Translations under genes and position numbers: made by a program
DNA from: Nosema muscidifuracis
Lineage: Eukaryota; Microsporidia; Nosematidae
Length of the DNA stretch: 64,000 bases
Reading direction: 5' to 3'
NCBI GenBank assembly: GCA_028335825.1
Contig: JAIOKI010000024.1
Span: 62,001 to 126,000, forward strand
Notes under the pieces: model-generated
Databases searched by the model: none
What the model saw: the letters and a program-made list of their open reading frames with translations, nothing else
Told to the model about the DNA's origin: nothing
Part shown: positions 55,989-64,000 of the stretch, piece by piece
Position numbering within the stretch: position 1 is the first letter of the stretch
Layout: each line of letters starts with the position of its first letter

Positions 55989-57248
55989 ATGGATAAGAAG
56001 TTATACGAGATACAATCAAAACTTGAGTCAAAAGAATTACCAGAATACGTGTCATTTATACCACCTGAAAAACGTGATAATGAGATAACTAAACTTTTAA
56101 GTTCTGTCTATAAAGATATTTTACCAGAAATAAGTAACAACAACAATCTTCTTCCTTTATTACATTCATACACTAATCTTCCTATAGAATGTGACATAGA
56201 AAATATAGAAAAATTACTTAGAAAATACGAACCAGTTAAATCTTCATTTTTTGATACAACAATTAATAGAGAAGAAATTAAAGATGGATTTAAAACTGCT
56301 AGTAATAAAATGATACAAAATAATAAAAAAGAATCTTCTAATAAAGATATTGATGAAGATTCTAATATAGAGACACATATTCTAGAAAGAATTAAAAGTG
56401 AAATAGTAGAAAATGTTCATAATATTAAATGGGATGATATAGTTGGATTAGATAATGTAAAAAGAATTATTAATGAAATTGTCTTGTGGCCAATGTTAAG
56501 ACCTGATTTGTTTAAAGGCCTTCGTGGACCACCAAAAGGATTAATGTTATTTGGTCCACCTGGTACAGGTAAAACAATGATAGGAAAATGTATAGCTAGT
56601 CAATGCAAGGCTACATTTTTTAGTATAAGTGCTAGTTCATTAACTAGTAAGTGGGTAGGTGAAGGAGAGAAAATGGTGAGAGCTCTTTTTTATTTAGGCA
56701 GAAAAATGCAACCATCTGTGATTTTTATTGATGAAATTGATTCCTTACTAAGTCAACGTAGTGAGAATGAAAATGAAGGAAGTAGAAGAATTAAAACTGA
56801 ATTTTTAGTACAATTTGATGGAACAGCTACATCAAATGATGATAAAATATTAGTAATAGGAGCTACTAATAGACCTCAAGAAATTGATGAAGCTGCTGTT
56901 AGAAGATTAGTCAAAAGAGTTTATGTTTCTCTACCTGATAATGAATCAAGGATGAAGATGGTAGAAAATCTTGTTAAAGAATTTAAGAATAATTTAACCA
57001 GAGAAGATTTTGAAGAAATTTCTAAAATAACTGATGGATATTCTGGATCTGATATGTTCAATTTATGCAGGGAAGCTTCTTTAGAACCTTTAAGAGAAAT
57101 TGATGACATAAAAAATTTTAACTTGGAAAATACAAGAGAAATAAAAGTTAATGATTTTAAAAAAGCAGTTAGTCAAATTAAAAAGAGTGTAAGTAATAAA
57201 GATTTAGATCTTTATGTAAAATGGAATGATACATATGGATCCCATTAA
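55989..57248 (+). CDS. FIGNL1: Fidgetin-like 1 AAA ATPase
   Basis: A 419-residue meiotic-clade AAA ATPase. The AAA domain (about 145-390) has Walker A 'GPPGTGKT' (189-196), Walker B 'VIFIDEID' (244-251), sensor-1 Asn294 in 'IGATNRPQEIDEA' and arginine fingers at 306-307 in 'AVRRLVKR'. Compared with spastin and katanin it matches FIGNL1: 'GLRGPPKGLMLFGPPGTGKT', 'FFSISASSLTSKWVGEGEKM' and 'SRRIKTEFLVQFDG'. Upstream 'FKTA' at 101-104 is the FxxA motif by which FIGNL1 binds RAD51. FIGNL1 removes RAD51 from DNA in recombination. Human FIGNL1 is about 674 residues; here the N-terminal region is much reduced. 'ATCCA' precedes the ATG, a weak form of the C-run context. Confidence 0.92.
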   Translation: MDKKLYEIQSKLESKELPEYVSFIPPEKRDNEITKLLSSVYKDILPEISNNNNLLPLLHSYTNLPIECDIENIEKLLRKYEPVKSSFFDTTINREEIKDGFKTASNKMIQNNKKESSNKDIDEDSNIETHILERIKSEIVENVHNIKWDDIVGLDNVKRIINEIVLWPMLRPDLFKGLRGPPKGLMLFGPPGTGKTMIGKCIASQCKATFFSISASSLTSKWVGEGEKMVRALFYLGRKMQPSVIFIDEIDSLLSQRSENENEGSRRIKTEFLVQFDGTATSNDDKILVIGATNRPQEIDEAAVRRLVKRVYVSLPDNESRMKMVENLVKEFKNNLTREDFEEISKITDGYSGSDMFNLCREASLEPLREIDDIKNFNLENTREIKVNDFKKAVSQIKKSVSNKDLDLYVKWNDTYGSH

Positions 57249-57406
57249 AAGATAATTAATTTAAAGTTTATGATATCTTTATCTTATAATAAGAGATTTA
57301 AAATTTCAACCTTTAAGAAAAAAAAGGTATATTTTATAAACAGATAAAATTTTATCTAATTTTTCATAATCTCTCTTTGTTATTAAAATATAATTTTCAC
57401 CCTTAT

Positions 57407-58684
57407 ATGCCAATTTCTATAGATAATAATTGGATATCCAATAATATTCATTATTTTATAAATAAAAATGTTGTAATAATAACTGGTGCAGGGATATCAG
57501 TACCAAGTGGGATCCCTGATTTCAGATCTAAAACTGGAATATTTAAGGATATAAAAGATAAATACAAAATCAAAGGAGAAAATCTTTTTACATACAAATT
57601 TAGTATAGAAGAATCTACTAGACAAATTTATCTAGAATATATACACGAACTAAAAACATTAGTCGACAAATCTAAACCAACAAATACACATAGATTTTTC
57701 AAATGGTACACAAAGAAATCTAATAAGTTAAGAGTATATACTCAGAATATAGATGGATTAGAGGAGAAAGGAGGACTTGAAAAAGATAATTTAGTATATT
57801 TACATGGGAATTTGAAGAATCTTAAATGTTTATACTGTGGGTTCACTACTGAATTTACTAACGAACTTCATAAAAATTTTAAATCTAATTTGGAATGCAT
57901 GAAATGTTCAAAAACTAGTAATGGAAGATTAAAAAGGGTTAAGAGATATTTACATACTAATATTATACATTATCATCAAGATCATCCTGAATCTGATCTC
58001 ATATCTAAATGTATAGAATTTGATTCAGATTGTAATCTTTTTATAGTAGTAGGAACTAGTATGAATGTATTTGGTGTAAGGAATATGATAAAATACTTTA
58101 CTAAATTAAAAAATAACAATACTAAATGTATACTTGTAAATTTAGATAAATGTGGATCAGAAATGACTAAAAGATTTGATTATTTCTATAAGGGTACTTC
58201 AGATGATTTTTTTAATTCTGTAAAGAGTTCTATAGAAGATTATGATTTAGATATTTCAATACAAGATATTTCCATACATGAAGAAGATTTAACTAAAGAC
58301 TTGACTAATATTTCAATACATAAAAACGATTCACCTAAGGACATGACTAATATTTCAATACATGAAGAAGATTCACTTAAAGACATGACTAATATTTCAA
58401 TACATAAAAACGATTCACTTAAAGACATGACTAATGTTTCAATACATGAAGAAGATTCACATAAAGACATGATCAATATTTCAATACATAAAAACGATTC
58501 ACCTAAAGACATGACTAATATTTCAATACATGAAGAAGATTCACTTAAAGACATGACTAATGTTTCCATACATGAAGAAGATTCTCTACCTATTAAAGAA
58601 ATGAATGTATTTAAAAAAATGAAAAGACTTTCATTAACAAGGGATGATATCGTAAATAACTTCTTGCGTTTATTCGAAGAATGA
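57407..58684 (+). CDS. Hst3/Hst4-type sirtuin with repetitive tail
   Basis: A 425-residue NAD-dependent deacetylase. 'GAGIS' (27-31), 'IPDFRS' (36-41), 'TQNIDGLE' (112-119), catalytic His133 in 'YLHGN' and zinc cysteines 141/144 and 164/167 are all present. 'KPTNTHRFF', 'HPESDLIS' and 'FIVVGTSMNVFGVRNMIK' place it with fungal Hst3/Hst4, which remove H3K56 acetylation after S phase. Residues about 288-400 are eight tandem 14-residue units of the form 'ISIHEEDSLKDMTN' and 'ISIHKNDSPKDMTN', mostly alternating. The start at 57407 follows CACCC; an upstream extension would need TTG. The stop is one base from the stop of the next, opposite gene. Confidence 0.92.
   Translation: MPISIDNNWISNNIHYFINKNVVIITGAGISVPSGIPDFRSKTGIFKDIKDKYKIKGENLFTYKFSIEESTRQIYLEYIHELKTLVDKSKPTNTHRFFKWYTKKSNKLRVYTQNIDGLEEKGGLEKDNLVYLHGNLKNLKCLYCGFTTEFTNELHKNFKSNLECMKCSKTSNGRLKRVKRYLHTNIIHYHQDHPESDLISKCIEFDSDCNLFIVVGTSMNVFGVRNMIKYFTKLKNNNTKCILVNLDKCGSEMTKRFDYFYKGTSDDFFNSVKSSIEDYDLDISIQDISIHEEDLTKDLTNISIHKNDSPKDMTNISIHEEDSLKDMTNISIHKNDSLKDMTNVSIHEEDSHKDMINISIHKNDSPKDMTNISIHEEDSLKDMTNVSIHEEDSLPIKEMNVFKKMKRLSLTRDDIVNNFLRLFEE
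58268..58606 (+). repeat. 42-bp coding repeat (eight units) in the sirtuin gene
   Basis: Eight in-frame 42-bp units. The 'EED' and 'KND' versions mostly alternate, so the effective unit of amplification was probably 84 bp. DNA identity is high between units two apart, pointing to recent expansion. On the other strand the array is also open for over 100 codons, but that frame is only the shadow of the repeat. Confidence 0.93.
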
Positions 58685-58685
58685 T

Positions 58686-60101
58686 TTATTTAAAGCAATC
58701 CCATATATCTGTATCAGAAATACTAGACTTATTTTTTATCTTCTTTCTATTTTTAGATTTATTAATAAATTTATTTTTATATCTTCTATATTTCTTCTTT
58801 AATTTTTTTATCTTCATTTCTTTATACTTTAAATTATCTTTTAATTCTATAAAATCATTCTCCATCTCACGAATGATATTTCCACATTTATCTAATTCAA
58901 AAATAATTTTAGATCTTTCTATATTCATAATACATGAAATTTCATTAAAAATGTTGGATATGCCTAATATTTCATTATTTATGTATTCTAAAATATTAAT
59001 TATTTCATATCTTAATCTGTTATTCTTATTTATTATTATATTTTTTATATACTCTTTATAGATTTCTATACAATAATCAATATTCATAGTACTAATTATA
59101 TTTTTCAAATTACTTAATTCTTTGACAAGAAAAAGTTTTTGATTATTATATTTATCTATTAATAATAGATTCTCATTCTGTAAATTCGTTTTCTCAAGAT
59201 TTATTCTAGTTAAATTTTCTTTAAGAATATCAATCGTACTACCTATTCCCAATTTATAATCTTCATATAATTTAATCAAATTTTTATTTTCATTTTTTAA
59301 TAAATCCCTTTCCTTTTCAATTTCAAATAGATTGTTAAAAGTTTCTGATTCTTTTGTTTTTAATGTGTTTAGCTCAGTATTTAATTTATCATTTTCTATG
59401 ATTAACACTTTATTTTCTGATTTTAAAGTTTTAAATTTATTTTCAAATCTATCAATATTTAAAACTGCATATTTTTTGAATTTTCTTAATGAAATTCCCT
59501 TATCTCTTGAAATCTTTTTATTAACTTCATTTTTAATATCGATAACAGATTTTAAATTTATTTTTTTAGAATTAGAAACATCTTTCGATATTATTTCTAA
59601 TTCCTTAATCTTATTATTTCTCTCTATAAAATCTTCATAACTTTTTTTAGAATCAGAAACATCTTTCGATATTATTTCTAATTCTTTAATCTTATTATTT
59701 CTCTCTATAAAATCTTCATAACTTTTTTTAGAATTAGAAACATCTTTTGATATTATTTCTAATTCTTTATTATTATTTCTCTCTATAAAATCTTCATAAC
59801 TTTTTTTAGAATTAGAAACATCTTTTGATATTATTTTTAATTCCTTTATCTTATTATTTCTCTCTATAAAATCTTCATAACTTTTTTTAGAATTTATTTT
59901 TATATTTTGATTATTAGATGATTCATGAGACTTCAATAATTCTATGGTATCACTATTTGATAAACTACAGTTCAGTGCTTTAGATATTTGTAAAGATACA
60001 TCATCATCATTATTAATATTTTGTTTACTCCTTTTGAATAAAACTATCTGTTTAGGTTTGATAGGTGTTGAGTACCTGAAATTATGCTTTTTTTCTGGCA
60101 T
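58686..60101 (-). CDS. Coiled-coil protein with four 27-residue repeats
   Basis: A 471-residue protein that I do not recognise. Residues about 70-178 are four copies of 'KKSYEDFIERNNKIKELEII' plus 'SKDVSNS' (one copy is a residue shorter). From about 190 to 455 it is one long coiled coil with Leu/Ile/Asn/Lys heptads ('NKVLIIENDKLNTELNTLKT', 'LKENLTRINLEKTNLQNENL'). The C-terminus is basic then acidic ('KKLKKKYRRYKNKF' to 'SSISDTDIWDCFK'). It may be a spindle-pole or cytoskeletal scaffold; that is inference from shape. It has no CCC in front of the ATG. It converges with the sirtuin gene, its stop codon being one base from the sirtuin's. Confidence 0.85.
   Translation of the reverse strand: MPEKKHNFRYSTPIKPKQIVLFKRSKQNINNDDDVSLQISKALNCSLSNSDTIELLKSHESSNNQNIKINSKKSYEDFIERNNKIKELKIISKDVSNSKKSYEDFIERNNNKELEIISKDVSNSKKSYEDFIERNNKIKELEIISKDVSDSKKSYEDFIERNNKIKELEIISKDVSNSKKINLKSVIDIKNEVNKKISRDKGISLRKFKKYAVLNIDRFENKFKTLKSENKVLIIENDKLNTELNTLKTKESETFNNLFEIEKERDLLKNENKNLIKLYEDYKLGIGSTIDILKENLTRINLEKTNLQNENLLLIDKYNNQKLFLVKELSNLKNIISTMNIDYCIEIYKEYIKNIIINKNNRLRYEIINILEYINNEILGISNIFNEISCIMNIERSKIIFELDKCGNIIREMENDFIELKDNLKYKEMKIKKLKKKYRRYKNKFINKSKNRKKIKNKSSISDTDIWDCFK
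59568..59890 (-). repeat. 81-bp coding repeat, four units
   Basis: Four units of 81 bp (one of 78) with near-identical DNA, e.g. 'ataaaatcttcataactttt' at each junction on the plus strand. Recent in-frame expansion. Confidence 0.92.
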
Positions 60102-60540
60102 ACATAAAATTAAATATTATTTTTATATATTTTTGCATAAATTCTACCAACAAACTTTCTTTTCAAATATTTTAAAAATTAGTACAATAATTTAACTTGT
60201 ATTCAATTTACGTTTTAAAAATATATTTTCAATATTGCTGAAATTTATCTTACATGTAAATTATTCGATCCTCATTTTTAAATTAATCTTGATGTCTAAT
60301 AATTTATTATCATTCAAAAATAATAACGAGTATGATCTTTTTAAACTCTATTCTATCTCAAAATAGTCACATTATTACATATAAATTTTTTGATAGTATA
60401 TATTTTAATTTATGTATAAAAAATGTAATAAGGCTGAGAATCGAAAGTTATTAATACAAAAGACTTAAATCAAAAATATATTAATATGCTGAATGAAAAA
60501 AAAAATAAAGTTCTTTCTCACTAGTTTATAATTTATAAAA
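60102..60540. other. AT-rich spacer upstream of the coiled-coil gene
   Basis: Non-coding interval between the coiled-coil gene start and the 3' end of 5S rRNA. No repeat array and no open frame worth naming. Confidence 0.5.
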
Positions 60541-60658
60541 AATTACAGCACCCAGCTTTTCCAAGCGGTCTCCCATCTTAGTACTAACTAGGCTCTTACT
60601 GGCTTAACTTCGGAGAGCTGACGAGTTCCGGTGCTTTACAGTAGATATGGCCGTAACT
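60541..60658 (-). rRNA. 5S ribosomal RNA
   Basis: 118 bases on the minus strand. It reads AGTTACGGCCATATCTAC at the 5' end and ends GGTGCTGTAATT. Helix I pairs AGTTACGGC with GCTGTAATT over nine positions. The internal Pol III promoter is present ('GTTAGTACTAAGATGGGAGA', 'CTTGGAAAA'), and 'AAGTTAAGCC' and 'CGAACT'-like loop B sequences are standard for eukaryotic 5S. A T run follows the 3' end on the coding strand. It is a single dispersed copy not linked to the large rRNA operon in this window. Confidence 0.97.
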
Positions 60659-61095
60659 GAAAAATGAGTTCAATAATAATCCTAATTTACAATATAATAA
60701 AAATTATTAAGTATCTTAATATTTAATTAATAGAATTAGAAATATTTATCAACTAAAAATATCACCAATTATATTTTTAATAACTTGATAGTATGTATTT
60801 ATAAACCACAAATATTGATTAAGTAATTATTAAGTATCTTATTATTTAACAATCGGTTTTCACTTATCTTTTTTACTAATTATATATATGAGTCATAAAT
60901 ATCATATATATCTTATGTCATAAATATCATATATATATCTCATGTCATAAATATCATATATATATCTCATGTCATTAATATCTTAGATCGATAATCATTA
61001 ATAATTAGATTTATTTTTATTTAAAATTAGTAATTAATCAAATAATTTAATTTGTTCGTTTAAAGCAAATTAAAAAAACTAAATGATTATCCCTA
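60659..61095. repeat. Spacer with 25-bp tandem repeat
   Basis: From 60890 to 60985 four copies of 'cataaatatcatatatatct' plus 'catgt' lie in tandem. The rest is AT-rich without features. Confidence 0.75.
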
Positions 61096-61632
61096 ATGTT
61101 TGCAGAGTTAAATGATAGATCATATAATTTCCAAGATCTTTTATCATTTTGGAGATCAATTGACTCCAAAAATGATTTTAAGATAAATAATATAGAAAAG
61201 AAGAAAGCTCAAGTTATTTATTGTAAAACAGAGTGTCAAGCTGATAGTTTAAAAGATAGTAAAAGCAATGATACTAAGAATGAAAAGATTGAAAAAATAG
61301 TCTTTATAGAATATAAAACCAGGAATGAATTGTCCTTTTATTCAATCTTAAAAATAAAAAACACTTCTAAATGCTTATTTACAGAATTAAATAAGAATTT
61401 AGAAAAGGATATTGCTTCAAATTACAATAATGAAAAGAAATCAAAAGGTCTCGAAACTAGTGTAGGTGTTAATTCAACGGAAATTATAAAATATTCCGAG
61501 AAAAAGAAGAATTTTAATTTGATTTCTAGTTTAGCTAAAATAATCTTTTGGATCTTGCTATTGATTCGAGAAGAAGGATACTATCCAATTATATCCTTCT
61601 TCTCGAAGTATTTCTATAAGAAAAAACTTTAA
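61096..61632 (+). CDS. Hydrophilic protein with C-terminal membrane segment, 178 aa
   Basis: A 178-residue protein that I do not recognise. The body is Lys/Asn/Glu-rich. A hydrophobic segment near the end (about 144-156, ISSLAKIIFWILLLI) is followed by 'REEGYYPIISFFSKYFYKKK', suggesting a tail-anchored or hairpin membrane protein. CCC lies two bases before the ATG. The DNA encoding residues about 157-171 is a perfect 16-bp inverted repeat, so the end of the protein sequence is partly dictated by that structure. The C-terminal part may therefore be an acquired extension. Confidence 0.7.
   Translation: MFAELNDRSYNFQDLLSFWRSIDSKNDFKINNIEKKKAQVIYCKTECQADSLKDSKSNDTKNEKIEKIVFIEYKTRNELSFYSILKIKNTSKCLFTELNKNLEKDIASNYNNEKKSKGLETSVGVNSTEIIKYSEKKKNFNLISSLAKIIFWILLLIREEGYYPIISFFSKYFYKKKL
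61565..61607. repeat. Perfect 16-bp inverted repeat near a gene end
   Basis: TTCGAGAAGAAGGATA at 61565-61580 and its exact complement TATCCTTCTTCTCGAA at 61592-61607 flank an 11-base loop. It is the longest perfect inverted repeat with short spacing that I see in the window, and it lies inside a coding frame, 25 bp before the end of it. Confidence 0.95.
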
Positions 61633-64000
61633 GACGAATTTTATGTAAATAATATAATTAAAACATATACTAGATAATATTTTTTGTTCACTAGTCTTTT
61701 CTTAATTTATTCTGAAAAATTAAATATCTCATATTTAATGAAATCATAATCAAACATCACGTATTTAAATTTAACTATATTATAGAGAAGTAAAATTTAT
61801 TTATACTAAAGTTTTCAGTATATTTTCATAATATTGTAATAAGATAAAAATAGAATTAGTTAATCGTAATTTAAGTGGATGAAGATTTTTTACTCAAAAT
61901 ATCCTCATTTTTCTATACGTAAAACTAAAAATTTCTTTATTTACTTATTTAAGTCATTATTTATGACTAAAAAATTAAATATTTTTACTAATTTTGACTC
62001 TTAGTACTTAATTAAAGTTACCTTGATTTATTTATCAAAATATTCGATTATTTTATATATTTTTTACAAACTATATTTAATTTAATTACTTTGATTAAAA
62101 ATATTATAATGATACTTATGTAATCCAATCAATTTGAAATTTAAAAATAAATTATCACTATTAATAAATAAGTTTAATATCATATTCTTCTTGATGATAC
62201 TAGTATTAAAATTATATTGATCAATATAATTTCTTATGTTCAGCTTAGCTATTTAACTAAATTTGTTCCTTTTACCTTGATCATATTTCTTTACTTTCTA
62301 TATGATTTTTTAAAATCAAGACATTCACAATATATTTTTGTCGTAGTCAAACAGCAAGTCAAATAATTAATGATATATTCTGAGTCATTTGATATTTAAA
62401 ATCTTTTAGTATAAAAATTATGATATATTTTACTTAAAAAAAGATAACTGATAAAACTTCTTAACAATATTTCTTATATTTAGCCTTTCAACTTTTTTCA
62501 TCTTACACTTCATCTCTTCTCCATACATTACAATTTATAATCACTAATCTTAGCATTCACCGAGGCTTTAGATTGAAAAATAAACAACTTTAATAATTTA
62601 TCTAAGTATGATTTAACAAACTTATATAGATTTTAATCATAATACACTCCATTCTTAAGTCTATTATTTGTTCTAATTTATTACCTGTCCTTATATTGTA
62701 AAGTGGTATTGCTTACCGTTGTAAATTGTTAAGGACTAAGACCTATACATAATAATTTTTTATAGATCTACTATATGAGACACTAAATTCATAGTATTCA
62801 GGACAATTAAAGTTATACCAAACTTCTAGTTTGCAAAGAAAGTAATCTTAGTCATTATAGAATAAACATTCTTTAAGTTTATCAGTGAGAAATGAAATTT
62901 AAACTAATGAATATAGACTAAATATTATAGGCATTTTTAATAATCGAGAAAACATTTAGACCAAAAAATATAAATTAAATATTTAATTTAATTAGACCTG
63001 CTAGTTATCCTAAGTTAATAAATTGACATATTTCATTTAAGCAATTATAAAGAAAATCAAATACTCATGCTTCTTCAATCATATAATACTTTTCATCATC
63101 TATAGCGTATTCCTACTTATAACAGTCATATATAAGACATCTTATCGAATTCAACCAGCTAGTTAAAGTATTGACTTTTATCTTATTAAATCCTTTAGTT
63201 AAATTTACTTTTTTCTACTACATTGCAATCTAACAGGTCTATTTAATACTATCATTCCAAACAATCTATCATACTCAACAACATCCACCTATTGAACTAC
63301 CTGCTAATCCGGACATCTTTTTCATCACGGATTTCAAACTGTTTAACAGTATCTTGACCTTACACAGATTTTACTCAACTGAGTCTACTTATTATAGAAC
63401 ATAAGTATCAGTCAAGTTGCATCCACGAATCTTTCCTCTACATCCTGTATCACAGATCTATCTATTTATTATCAGAAATTGAACAAGATGTGATTTATAA
63501 TTCGGGACCACAATCTTATCACATTATTCTTTATATAAGATTGCAACATACACCTGTTCTTACTTCTGTATGCGCCAATCCATGTAAGCATGCAGGTAGT
63601 TCCTAATGTCTATATCTTCTTAATCAAAAGAATTATTGAAATAGACATAGGGGGTAGGGGTGAAATCGTTTATATAGTTTTTGAAGATACTTTGTTTGTT
63701 TTATACAACAAATTAAAAATTAAATATTTCTAAGAAATATTGATCTTAGCATATAACATATTATATTTGCTAATATTAATACATTAGTCATACATTGTCT
63801 TATTATTGATACTGGTAACATTATAGTTGTTATTAATCTACCAGTGATATTTTGTTAAATTTCAGGTTTTCTCCTCTCAATGAAGGAATTTAAAATAAAA
63901 TTACAAGCAAAATTAATTGCTTGTATCAACTTAACTAAATAGTAAGCTTTTATTTTCTCAAAACTAAAAAGATAAAAATAAATTATTTAGTTAATTATAG
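61633..64000. other. 2.4-kb gene-free window end, less AT-rich than other spacers
   Basis: No open frame of note and no tandem array. Base composition rises toward that of coding DNA, especially 63200-63600. There is an 8-bp inverted repeat (ATGTCTAT at 63606-63613, ATAGACAT at 63641-63648) and just after it a G-rich run, 'agggggtaggggtg', which on the minus strand gives a C-run followed by ATG in gene-start context. It may be the decayed remains of coding sequence or the edge of a different chromosomal compartment; I could not assign it to any family. Confidence 0.5.

Noticed and set aside
58240-58569. Antisense 109-codon frame over the sirtuin tail
   Set aside because: It is only the mirror of the 42-bp coding repeat; it has no start context and repeats in step with it.
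63230-63420. Short open stretch on the plus strand with a few motif-like words
   Set aside because: No start codon in context, no recognisable domain on either strand, and too short to assign to any gene or element family.

Overview
The window looks like a microsporidian nuclear genome segment, probably from the Nosema/Vairimorpha side or another AT-rich lineage; the species cannot be named from the sequence alone. The evidence is extreme AT richness, intron-less compact genes, shortened versions of standard eukaryotic proteins, a stand-alone 5S rRNA gene, and a CCC run a few bases upstream of most start codons, which is the translation/transcription start signature described for microsporidia. 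I used that CCC context to choose starts, and it moved four of them (PSP1-like, eL13, uS9, Hst-type sirtuin).

Layout. 0-16 kb is mostly conserved genes: a proline-rich membrane protein, a 59-residue MOZART1, a PQ-loop protein, a Gid9/MAEA-like subunit, a repeat protein, glutamate-cysteine ligase, a WD40 protein, a Src1/Man1 inner nuclear membrane protein, UDP-GlcNAc pyrophosphorylase, uL29 and CCT-alpha, followed by a LEA-like repeat protein and a small membrane protein. 16.7-32.8 kb is different: long, extremely AT-rich, repeat-filled spacers hold seven genes whose products start with short signal peptides and resemble nothing I recognise, plus a PSP1-domain gene and a cyclin-like gene. At least two lineage-specific paralogous families lie here (three tiny proteins at 16.75-19.15 kb; two or three large ones at 24.2-32.8 kb). 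32.8-34.4 kb has no gene. 34.4-60.1 kb is housekeeping again: CENP-C, two tiny helical proteins, a Chs7-like chaperone, an HP1-like protein, a NIPA-type transporter with a Cys-rich ectodomain, a coiled-coil/RWD-like protein, gamma-COP, a kinase, RPB1 with 17 CTD heptads, PheRS beta, SKP1, eL13 and uS9 fired from one 31-bp promoter, V-ATPase F, an Arl2-like GTPase, tRNA-Arg, FIGNL1, an Hst3/4-type sirtuin and a coiled-coil repeat protein. 60.5 kb holds 5S rRNA, 61.1 kb a small tail-anchored-looking protein, and 61.65-64 kb no gene.

Functional threads: chromosome segregation and nuclear architecture (MOZART1, CENP-C, HP1, Src1, FIGNL1, Hst-type sirtuin, possible kinetochore coiled coils); chitin wall supply (UAP1 makes UDP-GlcNAc, Chs7 exports chitin synthase); and a block of probable secreted host-facing proteins. 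Almost every intergenic spacer has its own private tandem repeat with units of about 25-80 bp. No mobile element, CRISPR array or spliceosomal intron could be supported.
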